Positions 8,118 through 17,500 of a stretch of 64,000 nucleotides of DNA are shown one piece after another; positions within the stretch are counted from its first letter, which is position 1, and each line of letters begins with the position of its first letter. This DNA is from an uncultured Clostridia bacterium (GTDB lineage Bacteria; Bacillota; Clostridia; Christensenellales; Borkfalkiaceae): NCBI GenBank assembly GCA_949282385.1, contig CASDOP010000005.1, positions 62,001 to 126,000 of the forward strand, written 5' to 3'. Made by a program: the position numbers and the translations under genes. Under the pieces are notes generated by a model. That model worked only from the letters and a program-made list of their open reading frames with translations. It searched no databases and was not told where the DNA came from.

Positions 8118-8156
8118 CGGCAAAGTGTTGAAATTTTTTTTGCCGTATAGTATAAT
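8118..8156 (+). promoter_or_regulatory. Sigma-A promoter with -35 box inside a small inverted repeat
   Basis: TTGAAA (8128-8133), 17 bp, TATAAT (8151-8156) precedes the HTH gene. CGGCAAA (8118-8124) and TTTGCCG (8139-8145) flank the -35 box, leaving it in the loop of a potential hairpin or between operator half-sites. The rest of 7893-8222 shows nothing else. Confidence 0.75.
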
Positions 8157-8222
8157 ATTAAGCGCAAAAGGCAAAAATTCAGCCGTGCGCGGACGGCACA
8201 CAACAAACAGAGGAGGTGCTGC

Positions 8223-8546
8223 ATGTCGGCAAAATCTCACGTCGACGGCATAACCGTCAGCGCCCTGACAGAGCAGTTGAGCAAATCTGACAGGGAAAAG
8301 CTGCTCGAAGGAAGAGACCTTAAAAATCTCGTAAAAATTTTTGAAGACGGCGAACTGATGTCCACGCTTAAATGCCTGTTCGAAAACGACCTCAACGTGG
8401 CAAGGACGGCGCGCGCTCTTTACATGCATCGCAACACCCTCATTTACAGGCTGGATAAAGTGCGTTCGGTTACGGGGCTTAATCCCGACTCATTCAACGA
8501 CGCGGTTACCTTTCTCATATTATACGCGCTTTACAGCGCAAAGTAG
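8223..8546 (+). CDS. Small PucR/CdaR-type helix-turn-helix protein
   Basis: A 107-residue protein whose residues ~50-105 match the C-terminal HTH of PucR/CdaR-type regulators: 'NDLNVARTARALYMHRNTLI' then 'YRLDKVRSVTGLNPDSFNDA'. In that family the HTH normally ends a protein of 350 residues or more with a sensing domain. Here only ~50 leading residues without recognisable domain exist, so it is a stand-alone DNA-binding unit. A strong AGGAGGTG site stands 4 bases before ATG. The S41 protease gene begins 8 bases after its stop, so the two form an operon. Confidence 0.8.
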   Translation: MSAKSHVDGITVSALTEQLSKSDREKLLEGRDLKNLVKIFEDGELMSTLKCLFENDLNVARTARALYMHRNTLIYRLDKVRSVTGLNPDSFNDAVTFLILYALYSAK

Positions 8547-8554
8547 GCATATAA

Positions 8555-9892
8555 TTGAAAAAATCGTTAATAAGAAAAATTGTCGTGTCATTCCTCTCGC
8601 TCGCGGTTGCGGCGGCGATATTGCTCACGCTGATATATTTCGGCGTGTGCGGCATATATTTTTCCACCACCGACTGGGTCTGCGGAATGATAAAAAAATA
8701 TTATTATTACGACGTTGACGAACAGGCGGTCCGCTCCGCAGGGCTTGAAAATCTTACGGGCAACGTCCTCGACATTTATTCGGGATACTACACTGCCGAA
8801 GAATACGACGCCCTGCTTCAGTCCAATGCGGGCAACACTTTGGGCATAGGCGTCAGCATAAGCTATGTCGACAATTCGCTCGGCAAAGGCATTCTCGTCA
8901 TTGAAGTCGTCGGCAATTCCCCCGCATATCGCAGCGGCATGCGCGCAGGCACTATAATTACGGGCGCGCTTTACGGCAACGGGCAGAGCGTTGCATTCAA
9001 TTCGCTCAATGATTTTTCCGATTTCGTTTCTGCAAGGGCGGAGGGCGAACAGTTCACCCTCGTAACCGACAGTGGAAATTATACCGTCAGCAGGCAGAAT
9101 TATCATTCTTCCTATTGTTTCATGGCGACCAACGACAGCGAGTGGCACATAGAATATTCCGAGAGCGGGCAGAGCGAAATAGTAAAGACGCTTTCGGATA
9201 ACTATTCGTATCTTCCCGACGGAGCGGCGTATATGCAGGTTACGCAGTTTTTCGGCGACGCCGCCGCGGAAACTGCTCAGCTTATGGGACAATTCAATGC
9301 CGAAGGCTGCACCAGCCTCATTCTCGATCTGCGCAATAACGGAGGCGGCTATGTGGACGTCATGCAGGAGATGGCTTACGTCTTCGTCGGCGACGGCGAT
9401 TATATGTCCGCCGCAATGACGGCGAGGTACAAGGACGGCGACGAAACAATCTTCCCCGTCAACGCAACCGCGGAAGAAAGCTGTCTGTTCCCCTCGGGAT
9501 GCCCTTTATATGTGCTTGCGAACAATGGCACTGCGAGCGCTTCCGAAGCGCTCATCGGCGTGCTCGTATCCAATTCGGTTACTGCTTACGAAAACATATA
9601 TATTTCCGATTTCTCTGACGAATATCTTCAATGGTCGGGCATGCAGAATAAAAACTGCCGCACTTACGGCAAGGGCATCATGCAGACGACTTACAGATAC
9701 GTCGTTACGGGCGAAGCCATAAAGCTGACGACGGCAAAAATTTACTGGCCGAACGGCAAGTGCATTCACGACGTCGGACTGACGGAAAATGACGGCTGCA
9801 AGACGGTCGAAGCATACTGGTGCGTAACCTATTTGGACGAAGAACTGCGCAGCGCGGCGGACATGATTTTCGGCTCAGGTCAAGGCGCATAA
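8555..9892 (+). CDS. S41-family C-terminal-processing protease, membrane-anchored
   Basis: A 445-residue protein with an N-terminal membrane anchor (~residues 8-32), a PDZ-like region (~95-170, 'GNSPAYRSGMRAGTIITGAL') and a peptidase S41 core. 'LILDLRNNGGGYVDVMQEM' is the family hallmark. The catalytic Ser is in 'NNGTASASEAL' (S328) and the Lys in 'TYGKGIMQT' (K373), the S/K dyad of Tsp/CtpA/CtpB. The protease is likely extracytoplasmic; its substrate is unknown. The start is TTG, directly after an in-frame stop, with only a weak ribosome site, so translation may depend on the preceding HTH gene. No clear terminator follows; weak GC hairpins lie at 9979-10010. Confidence 0.9.
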   Translation: MKKSLIRKIVVSFLSLAVAAAILLTLIYFGVCGIYFSTTDWVCGMIKKYYYYDVDEQAVRSAGLENLTGNVLDIYSGYYTAEEYDALLQSNAGNTLGIGVSISYVDNSLGKGILVIEVVGNSPAYRSGMRAGTIITGALYGNGQSVAFNSLNDFSDFVSARAEGEQFTLVTDSGNYTVSRQNYHSSYCFMATNDSEWHIEYSESGQSEIVKTLSDNYSYLPDGAAYMQVTQFFGDAAAETAQLMGQFNAEGCTSLILDLRNNGGGYVDVMQEMAYVFVGDGDYMSAAMTARYKDGDETIFPVNATAEESCLFPSGCPLYVLANNGTASASEALIGVLVSNSVTAYENIYISDFSDEYLQWSGMQNKNCRTYGKGIMQTTYRYVVTGEAIKLTTAKIYWPNGKCIHDVGLTENDGCKTVEAYWCVTYLDEELRSAADMIFGSGQGA

Positions 9893-9978
9893 ACAATAGA
9901 CGGCGGCGCGTCCGAATGCAGAATTTTACGCCGCATAACTGGCGAAAAATCATGTAAAAAAAACAAAAATAAATAGTC

Positions 9979-10160
9979 GCGGCGCGGGGGCTTGAACGCC
10001 CGCGCGCCGCACATGGTTTAAAGCTTTTTTGAGCTGCGGGGAGAGGTCGGACAGAGGCTCTTTTTTATATGTCTTTCACTCGCTCCGCGACAGATAAAAA
10101 TGTTTATTTTTTTTAATAAAAATTATATTTTTATATATTATACATAATATATAATTTTTA
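9979..10160. repeat. GC-rich hairpin followed by an AT-rich inverted repeat in a gene-free region
   Basis: Between the S41 gene and the min-like operon (9893-10347) no gene is visible. 9979-9991 pairs with 9998-10010 (one mismatch). A GAGC/GCTC pair before six T (10031-10066) may be a weak terminator of the S41 gene. 10131-10141 pairs perfectly with 10144-10154, part of a longer AT-only palindromic stretch from about 10117 to 10160. Confidence 0.55.
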
Positions 10161-10168
10161 ACAAAAAA

Positions 10169-10280
10169 GCGTTACGCTGCAACGAAAAGAGGGCTGTAGC
10201 TTGCAGCAAAAAGCGCGTGGACTTGCAACGAAAAATCGCGTGAGATTGCAATGAAAAAGCGTTACGGCTTGCAACAAAAA
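10169..10280. repeat. Five imperfect ~23-bp tandem repeats
   Basis: The units are 10169-10188, 10189-10212, 10213-10235, 10236-10258 and 10259-10280. Each ends with the pattern TTGCAACGAAAAA (variants CTGCAACGAAAA, TTGCAGCAAAAA, TTGCAATGAAAAA, TTGCAACAAAAA). Each begins with a GC-rich 8-11-base segment such as GCGCGTGG or GCGTTACG. No spacer or palindromic CRISPR-like structure exists and the units run directly into the terminator stem at 10282. Confidence 0.75.
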
Positions 10281-10320
10281 GGGCGCGGACGCGCGGCAGT
10301 ATTTGCCGCGCGTCCGCGCC
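10276..10320 (-). terminator. Terminator of the MinD/MinE-like operon
   Basis: A 17-bp perfect stem (10282-10298 with 10304-10320, loop GTATT) begins 27 bases after the stop of the minus-strand operon. The A5 of the last tandem repeat supplies the T tract on the minus strand. Confidence 0.85.
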
Positions 10321-10347
10321 ATTTCATATCGCTCAAAAAAAAGACTT

Positions 10348-10551
10348 TCACATCGGTTTTCTGAAGCGCTTTATTCTTCTGGCGTCGAATATCAGACAGA
10401 CTGAAAAGCCCCCCTCGGTGCGCGTTATGTCAAGGGAAAAACGCCCCTCGTTTTCAAAGTATTCCGAGCAGACTTTTTTTATGTCCGCAAGAAAAAGCTG
10501 CTTTTCCCCTTCGGAAAGCTCGTCCCTGTCGAAAATGATGTTTTCGCTCAT
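10348..10551 (-). CDS. Short MinE-like protein (C-terminal domain only)
   Basis: A 67-residue protein translated after the MinD-like gene with a 4-bp overlap. Its pattern 'FLADIKKVCSEYFENEG', then 'FSLDITRTEGGFSVCLIF', then 'RRIKRF' resembles the dimerisation (topological specificity) half of MinE, which in clostridia also ends in a basic K/R-V-K/R tail. The N-terminal helix of MinE that binds the membrane and activates MinD (about 30 residues) is absent or unrecognisable. MinE stimulates MinD ATP hydrolysis and positions the division site. The assignment rests on pattern and on its neighbour. Confidence 0.5.
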   Translation of the reverse strand: MSENIIFDRDELSEGEKQLFLADIKKVCSEYFENEGRFSLDITRTEGGFSVCLIFDARRIKRFRKPM

Positions 10552-11279
10552 ATTTTAGCCCTCATTTTTCTCTTGAAATATCCGCTCACGCCGCAGTATG
10601 TTTTAAGGGGCGAAAAGCTCTTTTTGCCCTTGCCCGCAATGCGCGCCGCCGTCATTTTGAACGCCTTAACGCTGCTCTGGCGCATGCTTCCCGTAGGCAT
10701 TGTCAGGTCTTCGGGTATAACGCCGTAAAGGGGAACGCGCAACATTTTTGCGATGTCGGCGGGGGGAAGAATTTTACCGTCGTAAATAAGTCCGCCGTTT
10801 ACTTTGTTAACGATAATTCCCGCTTCACCGAACCCTTCGTCGCTAAGTCGGTTGAGGCAAATTTCCGCGCTCCTTAAGCAGGGCTGGTAAGGTTCGCACA
10901 CCACCGCCGCGCGGTTGCATATTTCTCGCGCCGTTCCGTCGCACAGCACATAGTCGAAAAGCTGTTCCACCTCGCCCGCTGCGGCAGCGTGGAAAGCTCT
11001 GTCGTCGCAGCCGTAAGTCGGCAGGATGAAAAGGTTGGGCGAGCGTGGGTGGTTTATAAGAACCTGTTTGACCCTGCATGCGCCCTTTTTTGCTTCCTCA
11101 AGCGAGTAAACCTGCAATCCGCCCGCGCCCGAAAGGTACACTGCGGAAGCGCAGGCGAAATCTCCGTCCACCAAAAGAACGCGTTCGCCCGCTGCGGAAA
11201 GCGCGAGCGCCGTCCCGACGGCGCACGTGGTTACGCCCGTGCCGCCCTTGAGCGAACAAAACAATATTTTCTGCGCCAT
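10548..11279 (-). CDS. MinD/ParA-family ATPase with altered P loop
   Basis: A 243-residue protein of the MinD branch: deviant Walker A at residues 11-18 'KGGTGVTT', 'VLLVDGDFACAS' (switch region), 'IIVNKVNGGLIYDGKI' and 'VPLYGVIPEDLTMPTGSM', both close to MinD patterns. The signature Lys11 is kept, but the P-loop Lys16 is Val, which in MinD is needed for ATP binding and hydrolysis; some TadZ/CpaE relatives also lack it. The last ~12 residues ('GYFKRKMRAKI') could be an amphipathic membrane-targeting tail as in MinD. A GGAGG site lies 11 bases before ATG. No minC is adjacent. Confidence 0.72.
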   Translation of the reverse strand: MAQKILFCSLKGGTGVTTCAVGTALALSAAGERVLLVDGDFACASAVYLSGAGGLQVYSLEEAKKGACRVKQVLINHPRSPNLFILPTYGCDDRAFHAAAAGEVEQLFDYVLCDGTAREICNRAAVVCEPYQPCLRSAEICLNRLSDEGFGEAGIIVNKVNGGLIYDGKILPPADIAKMLRVPLYGVIPEDLTMPTGSMRQSSVKAFKMTAARIAGKGKKSFSPLKTYCGVSGYFKRKMRAKI

Positions 11280-11510
11280 TTATTAAATTTCCTCCAAAAT
11301 TTTCAAATAAATATTATTTTATTTATTATACCTGCCAATAAGGCGAAAATAGCGGCGAAACAGGTCGTAAATGCTCTGTTTTTGCGCTTTTTCGCAAATG
11401 GATTGCGGCATTTTCGCCTGAAAAAAGCGAGCGCGGAGCAAGGGCGCAACAAATATTTTTCAAGTTTATTTTAAGTTTATAAAAATTTATATTATTATAT
11501 TATGTTAAAA

Positions 11511-11543
11511 GCGCAAAAGGGTTTTACGCCTTTTTTTATGCGC
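11511..11543 (+). terminator. Hairpin with T tract in the leader of the giant lipoprotein gene
   Basis: AAAAGG (11515-11520) pairs with CCTTTT (11529-11534), and outer GCGCA/TGCGC arms close it; the 3' arm is embedded in seven T. It stands 45 bases before the start codon. If transcription begins in the AT-rich region upstream (11460-11505), this could attenuate it. The remaining 11280-11587 shows only AT-rich sequence and a TATAAT (minus strand, near 11330) that may serve the min-like operon. Confidence 0.4.
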
Positions 11544-11587
11544 TTTTCCCACACAGAAATTTTTTTGCGAGAGGCAAATTCAAAGTA

Positions 11588-14500
11588 ATGAAAAAGTTTT
11601 TCAGATCGGTGGCTTCAGTAATGCTTGCAGCTGCAGGTACAGCATGTTTAACGCTCGGGCTTACGGCTTGCGGCGGCAAAATGCAGTCCACCGAACGTCC
11701 CACCAACGTCGATATAACCAAGACGGAAACGCCCGACGACGGCAGTCTTCCCACCGCGCATTCCGCGGCGGAAAACCTCGCTTATATCGCCTACGTGCTC
11801 GACGCGCAGCCGCAGTATCATTGCTATACTTATACGGTTACTTCGGCTTCCATAGCAACGCAGTATACAAAGAGCTATAAAGATTATAAGGACGGAGTTA
11901 CGATTTCTTCGGACATAACCTATTCCTCGATGGTAAAATCGGGCTCGCAGGCTTGCTTTATCGAGGGTGAAAACGGTCCCGAAGCGTACATGCGCTTCAG
12001 CTCCGCGCCCAATGCCGATACCACCAACCTTACGGCGGACTGGTCCATGGAAGCGCCCGTTCATTACGGCGAACAGGCTTACCTTTACACATACGGTCTT
12101 TTCCAGACGGAAATGACCAACTACATCATAAACGCCGAAACTATCTCCGACAGCGGCGAGGTGCGCGAAAACGGTGACGGAACTTATTCGCAGTCCGTCC
12201 TCCTCGACCCGATTGCCAGCACTTATTACTATCAGTTCGGCATGAAGACGAGGGGCGGACTTGCAGGCTATCCCGAATTCCAGCATATCAGCCTCGATCT
12301 CACTTTCGACGCTTCGTGGCGCATACTTTCCATCGATATAGACGAAGTCAGCCTTGTAAACAAGGGCGTTACCGTAACCAGCGTGTCCAAGAGCCGCGTA
12401 GAGTATTCCTACGACGACGCTTCCTTCGACGAGGCGCATTACGATTATTACGACAGCTATTTCCGTCAGTACGTCGGCGATGAAACGCTTGAAGAAGGCG
12501 GAGATATTGAAGAGGAAATGACCGTGGACGTTACCAACGTCCTTTCCAACGGCTTTTCCGGCATAATGAACGGCGGACAGCAGTTTGAAATTACCGCCGA
12601 ACTCGGTCAGAACAAATACGAGGGCTATATCTTCATCGCCCTTGACCTTGCCGATCCTCTCGGCAGTCTTCAGCTCAGGTTAAGCCTGGGCAAAACGCTC
12701 GAAGAGCAGGGCTTCTACCTCGAATATGCCGACGGCGAGGGCAGGGCTTATTACGGCGAAGATTTCGCCGCGCAGGTCAGCATTGCTCAGCTCAAGCCCG
12801 TCATCGGTCAGTTCATGCAGTGGGCGGACGAACTCAACAAAATTTTCTCTGAAACCGAACAGAACGGCGACGGCTCTCTTTCGCTCTCGTCCGACGCACT
12901 CACCGAACTCATGAACGCCATGCAGCTCGAAGTTACGGGAGACAACGCAAAATTGACCCTCGCTTCGGGCGATCTTTTAGGTCTCGGCATAGGCGTCGAC
13001 GCGCAGATGTTTTTCGGCGTGGGCAAAAACAGCATAACCTTCCACGGCGCGACGGTAAAGGGACTTTCCTTCGGCGGAAGCGGCATAGACCTCGCCCTCA
13101 CGCTCAGAACGACTACTGCTCCCTTAATAGACAGGGAGCAGACAACGGCTAACGCAGACCTCTCGGAATACGTTGCGGACGTCTACAATCTTCTCTCTTC
13201 CGACCTCATAAAGCTCAATCTTTCGCTCAACGGCAGCTCGGACGACGTTAAGATTTCGGCGCTCAAGGGCATAGACGTCGCGGCAAGCGTTTACGCTGAC
13301 ATCGACGGCGTAACCGTCGGCGCGGAATTGGCGGTTTCGTACCGCCGCGCGGAAGGCTCGGTAAGCGCAAAGCTCAACGCATACTACGATTACGATCCCG
13401 CTTCGGCGGACTTTGGCAGACTTATACTCAAAGTAACTTCGATAAACGGCGTCGGCACGGATATAGGCGTCGTTTGCGATATTTCCGAAATGGCGGAAGC
13501 GCTGCCCGCGCTCCTCAGCCTTGCCGGACTTGAAACAGACCTTTTCGCGCCTTCGTCGGCGGCAACGCTCAACGTTGCAGACATAATAAATTCGCTGCTT
13601 TCTTCCGACCTTTCGGGGCTTATCGGCGAACTTTATGCGGATAAGGCGGTAATTAAGGCGAGCGTCAGCGTGGACGAACTGCTTTCTGCCCTTTCAATAA
13701 ATGCTGGCGTTAAATTCGGTTACTTTAACCTGACTTACACACGCGGCGGACAGAACGGCGGCGTCATGACGGCGGCTCTTCCCGCAATGGGACTTACTCT
13801 TTCGGTAAGCGGCGCGGACGGCGAATTAACTCTTCCCGATACTTCCGATTGCCTCGACGCGGTAGACCTCATCCAAACGGTAACCAATGCCTGGAAGGGC
13901 GTAAACGGCATAATCGCCGACCGCAAGATTACCCTCGCGCTCGAACAGGGCGCAACCTACATAATCGCAGGCGGCGTCAAATTGTCGCTCGACGGCGCAG
14001 TCAGCGTCGACTGGAGCGATGAAAACGGCGGCGTAGCTCTCGATTTAAACGTGTCGCTTTTTTCGCAAGGCTCTGCGACGACGCGCGTTAAGCTCGTATA
14101 CAATAAAAATTGTTCCGCAGACGTACCCATGATAAGACTTGCGCTCAACGGCGCGGCTATGGATATTTACGCTTCGGATATAGACAGCGCGCTCTCGCAG
14201 ATAGGCGGACTTGCAAATACCCTTTCGCCCGCGTCGGAGGGAGGGGACGAGGAACAGCAGATTTTTGCTCTCGTCTTCTCAATTCTTTCGGACGGCAAGT
14301 GGGTGGACGTTCTCAATAAAATGTCGCTCACTTCAAACGGACAGTCCGTAACGCTTTCCTATCTCTCTAAGGCTTCTGTCAGCGTTTCGGCTTTTGAAGA
14401 CGGCACTCTCGCGCTCGGACTTGAATTGAATGCAGGTTCTTTAAAGGGCAAAGCCCTCGTAAAAACGGCGGAAGAAGACATATTTGAAAAAACTGATGCC

Positions 14501-17500
14501 GAAATCGCTTCTTACAATCCCGTAAGCACGGCGAAAGGCGGCAGCTTCGTTAAAGTTGTCTACGATTATCTTTTCGACGCGTTCGGCGCAGTAGACCTTA
14601 CCGACGTTCTCGGCGGAGCTTTCCGACTTTCTCTCGCGCTCAACGGATCTAACAGCGGCATAGAGCAGATAAAGAACGTTCAGGTCAACGCAGACTTGTA
14701 CCTTTCGCAGTACGACGGCGAAAACATTCTCGAAACGGACGTCTGGCTCAACATAGGCGGAGTAGAGGTAAAATTCAACATAATAATCCGCGGCGAAGAA
14801 ATCTTTGCCTCGGTTACCAACATAACGGGCAAAGATATGCCCCATCTCAAAGTCAGAACTACGGCAGACAGCCTTTACAGCCTTCTTTCTGACCTCGTAG
14901 ATACGGCGGTGAACAGCGGCATTCTCGGCGGAGGAAAGGTTTCAAAGCTCTCTTCTCAAGCCGTCGAGGGCGGCAAAATGGCGGCTGCGGACATAATTTA
15001 CAGCCTTGTAAATCTCGACTTCGACGAAGTGTTCGTCTGCGCCGAAGTCAACGGCGTAAAGAGCGTTACGATAAATGTCGACAGCCTGCTTTCGCAGTTC
15101 AACGTAGCCGCTCCTTCAATCGGCAGCATAACGGCAAGCATAGGCGCGGGTCCCGTCATAAGCGCGAGCGCAGTAAGCTCTGCCGGCGAATGGCTTTCGG
15201 TAACTTCGGGAACGGAGAAAAAGGATTATTCCTCGTTCAATCCCGAAGAGTACATAGATTTTTCAAACGTAACGGCTCTGCCGATTGCGGATATACTCAA
15301 CCTTCTTTCAAGCAAAAATCTTTCGCTGTCGCTCTCGTTTGCGGGCAGCGGACTTGAAGCGGCAGTTTCAGCCTGCCTCAATGTTTCGGGGCTTGTGGCT
15401 TCCGTCGGCGCAGACATCTCTTACAACTATGGCGATAAGCTCATTTCCGCGTCCCTTGCAGCGTACTACGACGGCAACGGCGGCGTTTACCTGCACGTAA
15501 CAAAGTTGCAGGGCAGGGAATACGGCTTAAGCGTCTATTGCGATATAACAGAAATGGCTGAGGCGGTAACCAATCTTTTAGCCGCGCTTCAGACGGAGGT
15601 TGCGGGCGGCGGCATAATCAATCTGCCCGACTTGGATATAAGCAATCTCGTAACCAACCTGCTTGCGGCGGATTATCCCTCGATTTTCTCGGGAATTTAT
15701 GCGGATAAGAGCGGCATAGGCGCAAATATCGACGGCGACAAGCTGCTTTCCGAACTCGGACTCGATCTGGGTGTAACTCTCGGACAGATTAAGCTCTGCT
15801 ATGTGTCGGGCAACGGCGAGGGAGGAAAACTTTCAGTTTCCGCGCCCGTCTGCGGTCTGGACGTGAGCGTAGAAGGCAGCGACGCAGAGCCCGAAAACCC
15901 TTCGTACGATTGCTTCGATTTAACTCAGCTCGTCGAAACGGTAACGGGCATAATCGAGGGCAAAACTTTCACCGTTGAAGCAACTTTCAATTCTTCTTCG
16001 GCTGCGGGCGCCGCTTTGGAACAGCTTGCGGGACTTTCCGCAGACTTAAAGGCTTATGTGCAGATAGGCTCTTCGCCCAAAGCCGCGGCAGATCTTTCTG
16101 TAAGGTACGAAAGGGATGGCAAGGCGGTAAGCGCGGACATTTCCGCATACTACGAACTTTGCTCGGTTGACGAATACAAATATAACTTTGTTTACCTTTC
16201 GGTAAACGCCATAAACGGCAAGAGCACGAATATTGCCGTAATGTGCGAAGTTTCCGAACTTGCGCAAGCCGTACAGAACATAATTTCCGCAATTAACGCG
16301 CAGACGGCTGCTTCGGCTCTGCCCCAGATTTCCGTCGGTGCTACGGACGTACTCGGCGCGCTCCTTTCGGTTGATTTCTCTTCGCTCGTAAAACAGCTTT
16401 CGGCAAACTCGAAGGGCGTCGAAGCCGTAATAGGTCTGGACGAACTTCTCGTTGCACTCGATATTGACCTCGGCGTAAGCCTCGGCGACATTGCTTTTGA
16501 ATATACTTCGGCAAATGAGGCGGTTGCAAGCCTTCCCGCATTGGGCGTAAGCGCAAAGGTTAGCTGCTTCAACGAAGAGTATAAATTCGCTATTCCCGAA
16601 AAGGATTATCTCAACCTTACCGACCTCGCAAACACGGTAAACGCAGTGTGGGCGGAGGTTGATAAGATAATTTCTTCGCAGTCGCTTTCGTTTGCGATTG
16701 ACGAACAGAACCCTGCATACATAACGGTGGACGGCATAACGGCTTCTGTAAGCGGCAACGGCGAAATAAGCTGGCGCACGGGCGCAACGAGCGTCGCTCT
16801 CGACCTTTGTGTGGCAATAGCCGAAACGGGCAGGGACGTGTTGGAAGTCAAGCTCGTTTACAGCGAGGACGCTCCCGCCGACAAACCCGTTGCGGTAATC
16901 GCGCTCAATAAAGTCGCCCTCGAAATTTACCGCTCGGATATACAGGCGGTCAGCGATAAAATTTCTTCGATAATTTCGGCAATATCGCCCTTGCTCGGCG
17001 CTTCGGGCGACGGTCAGGCAACTCTTTCGGCTCAGATGCCCGAAAACACCGCTTACGCCACCACGGACGAAGTAATTTATGCCGTTCTCGCCCTTCTTTC
17101 GGACGGCGGCTGGACAGACGTTCTCAACGACTTAACCCTTTCTTCCGACGGTCATTCGCTCGCGCTTTCCTATCTTGCGGACGGCGCGGCAAGCATAAGC
17201 ATATCGGCTGAAAACGGAATTGTTCTTTCGTGGAACGCAAATAAGCAAGGGGACGGCTCGAGCTTCGAAACGGGCGCAAGCCTCTATGTAAGCTCTTCGA
17301 CCGGCACTCTCGCAGACGAAATCCGCAAGGCGGTGCGCGGCGACGGCTACATGCTTTCCACCTCGAACGGACAGGAAGGTCAGTCGTTCATAAAGCTCGT
17401 CTACGATTATCTTTTCGAAGCGCTTCGTTCGGTATCGCTCGAAAATATACTCGGCACCAACGTATATAACATAAGTTTCGTTCTCGACGGCTCGCAGACT

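Noticed and set aside
9979..10010. GC-rich hairpin as a tRNA-like element or strong terminator
   Set aside because: No cloverleaf or T-loop pattern and no T tract; only a hairpin can be stated.
10169..10280. Possible CRISPR array
   Set aside because: The ~23-bp units are adjacent without unique spacers, imperfect, and no cas gene is present.
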